From Paulinella micropora (lineage: Eukaryota > Cercozoa > Imbricatea > Euglyphida > Paulinellidae), in the NCBI GenBank assembly GCA_019918135.1, contig WBZZ01006968.1, forward strand, positions 345,147 to 409,146: DNA of 64,000 bases, read 5' to 3'. A program made the translations under genes and the position numbers. A model generated the notes under the pieces. It worked only from the letters and a program-made list of their open reading frames with translations, did no database searches and had not been told where the DNA came from. Positions within the stretch are counted from its first letter, which is position 1. Every line of letters starts with the position of its first letter. This document shows positions 61,571 to 64,000 of the stretch, piece after piece.

Positions 61571-61825
61571 ACGTACTATCAAAAAGAGTTTTTTTTAATA
61601 TGGAGTGGGGTAAGGACAGAGAGGCTGCGTAGCAAAGGCAGGAGGAGGGGGGACTCGGAGCAAACAAGAAATTTGCCCTTACTTTCTACCCTGACCTTCA
61701 AGTTCGCTTCTTTGCATGCCCTTCAGTATTTTATGTCTAGTCTATGCGCCAAGAATAATTAGAGTTTTTCTTAAATTTACTTAACAATAATTTTTTTGTA
61801 CAATCTGGTTGAAGACGGTCCTGAC

Positions 61826-61895
61826 CCTCTCTCTCTCTCTCTCTTTCTTTCTCTCTTTCTCTTTCTCTCTCCCTCTCTCTCTCTCTCTCTCTTCT
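61826..61895. repeat. (CT)n microsatellite
   Basis: CTCTCT with TTTC interruptions. Confidence 0.95.
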
Positions 61896-62317
61896 CTCTT
61901 TTTGCTCGAGCGGAAAAGGGAGTGTGTGTGTGTCGGGGGGAGGGGTGAAAGAGGGGAGAAAGAAACGGTGAGGGAAGGGAAACGCGAGGAAAAAATTTTG
62001 GCGCCGCGGCAAACGTCCAGACAGACACCCTGGCGAATAGCATCTTCCTCGGAATAGCAACTGTTGACAAAAGCTTTACTCTCTCCATCTCTCTCCCTGC
62101 CCCCCCCCCCCCCGCCCTCGGTTTACTCCCACCCTGGTGCGAGAGCAGCAGAAAAATTGTGACAAAAAAGTATCCTTCCATCCCCTCGATCTTGCATACA
62201 CCACTCCCCTCACCTTCACTTCCCCTCCTATGCCTTTGTCGTGACTTCACCAGTTTGCGTTCAGCCACGTGCCAACCAAACGTTCCTTCCTGGCCGCAGC
62301 ACGCTGTGTGTGTGCTA
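61896..62317. other. spacer with poly-C run
   Basis: C-run at 62100 and pyrimidine-rich sequence. It presumably holds the promoter or 5' leader of the short frame beginning at 62318. Confidence 0.4.
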
Positions 62318-62564
62318 ATGAATGCAGAATCGCCTAGATCGCCGGACCCGAGCCCGCACCGTCACCCGAGCCCCGAACCCACAGCGGCAGATTTGTCAGG
62401 TTCTGGAAGTGACACAGACGAGGCCGAAAGGCACGCTGCCGCGAAAAACCACACGTACTGCGGTGGCGTCGACGTCCAATGGCGCGATCCAAGACAACCC
62501 CTTGATCATGGGGCTGAATGAAGAAACTTTGCAAAAAAAACATCCAGCGCCAAAAAGATGGCTT

Positions 62565-62567
<3 letters not shown>
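62318..62567 (+). CDS. possible small gene or 5' exon, one frameshift
   Basis: The ATG at 62318 (MNAESPRSPDPSPHRHPSPE, then PTAADLSGSGSDTDEAE) appears to continue, after a frame change around 62430, as TTRTAVASTSNGAIQDNPLI and GLNEETLQKKHPAPKRWL. It stops at the first TAG of a (TAG)n microsatellite. Ser/Pro-rich and probably disordered; low confidence. Confidence 0.3.
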
Positions 62568-62621
<54 letters not shown>

Positions 62622-62622
62622 G
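62565..62622. repeat. (TAG)n microsatellite
   Basis: About 19 TAG units directly after the preceding frame. Confidence 0.97.
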
Positions 62623-62639
62623 CCTCGGAGTAAGAGGAG

Positions 62640-63060
62640 ACAAAAATGAGAAAGAGGAGGAAGAGGAGGTTGAGTAAGAGAAGGAGCAGCTGTGCTGCTA
62701 CTGCTGCTGCTGCCCTACCACCGCTGCTGCATTGCTGCCCTCCTACTGCCACTCTTATTCCTATTTTTTACTACTCCTGCTCCTACTCGTGCTACTCGTG
62801 CTCCTACTCCTGCTCCTCCACCTGCTCCCGCTCTTCCTACTCTCCTCTCCTCTCCCCTCTCTCTCTCCTTTGTCTTCCTCTCCTCTTCTATCTCTCTCTC
62901 TCTCTCTCTTTCCTCTTCTTCCTCTTCCTCTTCCTCCTCCTCTTACTCCTACTCATACCCCTTCTCCTTCTTCTTCTTCTTACTCCTTCCTACTCTGTTC
63001 TATTATTCCTCTTCGTAGTCCTCTTCTTCTGCCTCTTCCTTGTCTTTTTCCCTCCTCCTC
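62640..63060. repeat. pyrimidine-rich CTCCT/CTTCT low-complexity tract
   Basis: CTC, CTT and CTA trinucleotide mixtures. Ser/Leu-rich frames are artefacts. Confidence 0.8.
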
Positions 63061-63104
63061 CTCTTACCTTCGCTTCTACTCCTTCTCCTACTCGTCGGCG
63101 GCGT

Positions 63105-63960
63105 TTTTTTTTTTGCTGTGGTGGTGACAGTCGCCATACCTTCCAACCATCGCAAATTCCGCACAACTTTTGGCGCAACCGTTGCATAAAGAAAATTTGC
63201 AGGCTGTTGTTTTTTTCATGAAATATTTTTTCGTCTGCTGCTTTGGCCAGCGCCATCAGACAAATTTGCCCCCGCCCGGGGGGGAGGGAAAATCTTATTT
63301 GTTAAGCAAAAATCCCCCCCCCCCCTGCGCCCAAGGGGGAGGGAAAATCTTATTTGTTAAGCAAAAATTCCCCAACCCCCCCCCCCCCACTCACCGCCCG
63401 CAGTTGGCTCAGATCAAGCGGCGGTTTTCTTTCTGTGGTGGCGACAGTTGCCATACCTTCCAACCATCGCAAATTCCACACAACTTTTGGCGCAACCGTT
63501 GCATAAAGAAAATCTGCCGGCTTGGCGGCGGTTGTTTTTTTTATGAAATATTTTTTCGTCTGCTGCTTTTGGCCAGCGCCATCAGAACCAATTTTGCCCC
63601 GCCGGGGGGAGGGAAAATCTTGTTTGCAAGCAAAAATTCCCTCCCCCCCCTCCCTCCCGCGCCCAAGGGGGAGGAAAATCTTATTTGTTAAGCAAAAATT
63701 TCCCACCGTCGCAAATTCCGCACAAATTTGACGCAACCGTTGCATGAAGAAAATTTGCAGGTCTTGGCGGCGGTTTTTTTTTTCATCTATTTTTTTTTTC
63801 CATCTGGTGCTTTGGCCAGCGCAATCAGACAAATTTTCCCACCCGGGCGGGGGGGAGGGAAAATCTTATTTGTTTAAGCAAAAATCCCCACCCCCCCCTC
63901 CCCGCTTCTCCCCGCCCGCCCGTTGCAGCAACAAAACCGAGTTCCAGATTTCTGATTTCT
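63105..63960. repeat. three copies of a ~300-bp satellite
   Basis: CCAACCATCGCAAATTCC, CGCAACCGTTGCAT(A/G)AAGAAAA, TCTGCTGCTTTGGCCAGCGC and GAGGGAAAATCTTATTTGTT with AAGCAAAAAT recur near 63150, 63460 and 63705. They continue to the end of the window, where the last copy runs into TTTCTGATTTCTGATTTTTT. Confidence 0.9.
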
Positions 63961-64000
63961 GATTTTTTTCCCCAAACACGCTGCTGCAACAGGGTGCGAG

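Larger units (their letters stand above)
60022..61600. repeat. ~820-bp tandem duplication
   Basis: TTTGTTTTACCTCACACATT at about 60026 recurs at about 60848, and the following 750 bases align throughout: CAGTATTGTCTGATGATTTA, GCGGGCAGCAACACAGCGGG, CCGGCCCTAAATATTAATAC and GGTAAGGACAGAGAGGCTGC. Indels lie mostly in homopolymers. Confidence 0.92.

Noticed and set aside
1-64000. CRISPR arrays
   Set aside because: Tandem repeats are present but none has constant short repeats with unique equal-length spacers, and the genome is eukaryotic.
1-64000. tRNA and rRNA genes
   Set aside because: No cloverleaf A/B-box combination or rRNA core sequence was recognised by eye; a covariance-model scan would be needed to exclude tRNAs.

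Overview
The window is eukaryotic nuclear DNA, most likely from a unicellular protist. The evidence is spaced genes without operon-like Shine-Dalgarno starts, long (TG)n/(CA)n/(GA)n/(CTT)n microsatellites, foldback MITE-like elements, long poly-C and poly-G tracts, and a degenerate TTAGGG/CCCTAA array. The species cannot be named from the sequence. Many genes are interrupted by single-base frameshifts, several of them in homopolymer runs, and by isolated in-frame stops. Either the assembly has residual indel errors or much of the coding content is decaying; reads would decide.

Layout. 0-5 kb: poorly recognisable hypothetical genes, including a 402-aa protein with a SAP-like segment and a C-terminal Cys pair. 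4.7-5.7 kb: tandem and hairpin repeats. 5.7-23.2 kb: a GC-rich block of host-type genes. Three of these (7.2-8.7, 10.8-12.8, 16.2-18.9 kb) share an LRR-like pattern with recurring DC(P) motifs; the second begins with an F-box-like helix region. Also here are a large helical/coiled-coil protein (13.5-15.7 kb), a secreted BspA-like/PKD-like repeat protein (19.1-20.8 kb) and a glycosylated single-pass membrane protein (21.1-22.5 kb). 23.2-27.2 kb: MITE-like elements, a giant CTT/poly-Glu tract and a broken gene of unknown function.

27.1-41.25 kb is an AT-rich integrated Polinton-like virus (PLV). It carries a major capsid protein, penton-type minor capsid protein, adenain/Ulp1-like cysteine protease behind a coiled-coil reading frame, a small basic virion-like protein, an A32/FtsK-HerA packaging ATPase, a two-TM protein, a very large phage-type tail-fibre protein with a C-terminal S74-type chaperone domain, a GIY-YIG nuclease and an rve (DDE) integrase. 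Capsid and morphogenesis genes lie on the minus strand (27.1-37.4 kb). A divergent promoter at about 37.4 kb separates them from plus-strand genes ending in the integrase. No DNA polymerase or helicase is visible inside the element.

41.7-54 kb is repeat-dominated: CA/TG arrays, a three-copy dispersed repeat, G-rich repeats, a telomere-like minisatellite, a 1.6-kb GTGCTGCG-type minisatellite and a 310-bp hairpin satellite related to the one at 5 kb. 54.3-57.6 kb holds, on the minus strand, a fragmented D5-like primase-helicase (archaeo-eukaryotic primase plus SF3 helicase), a viral/mobile-element replication protein outside the visible PLV. After a 216-aa hypothetical gene at 58.2-58.9 kb, the window ends in foldback elements, an 820-bp tandem duplication and low-complexity satellites.
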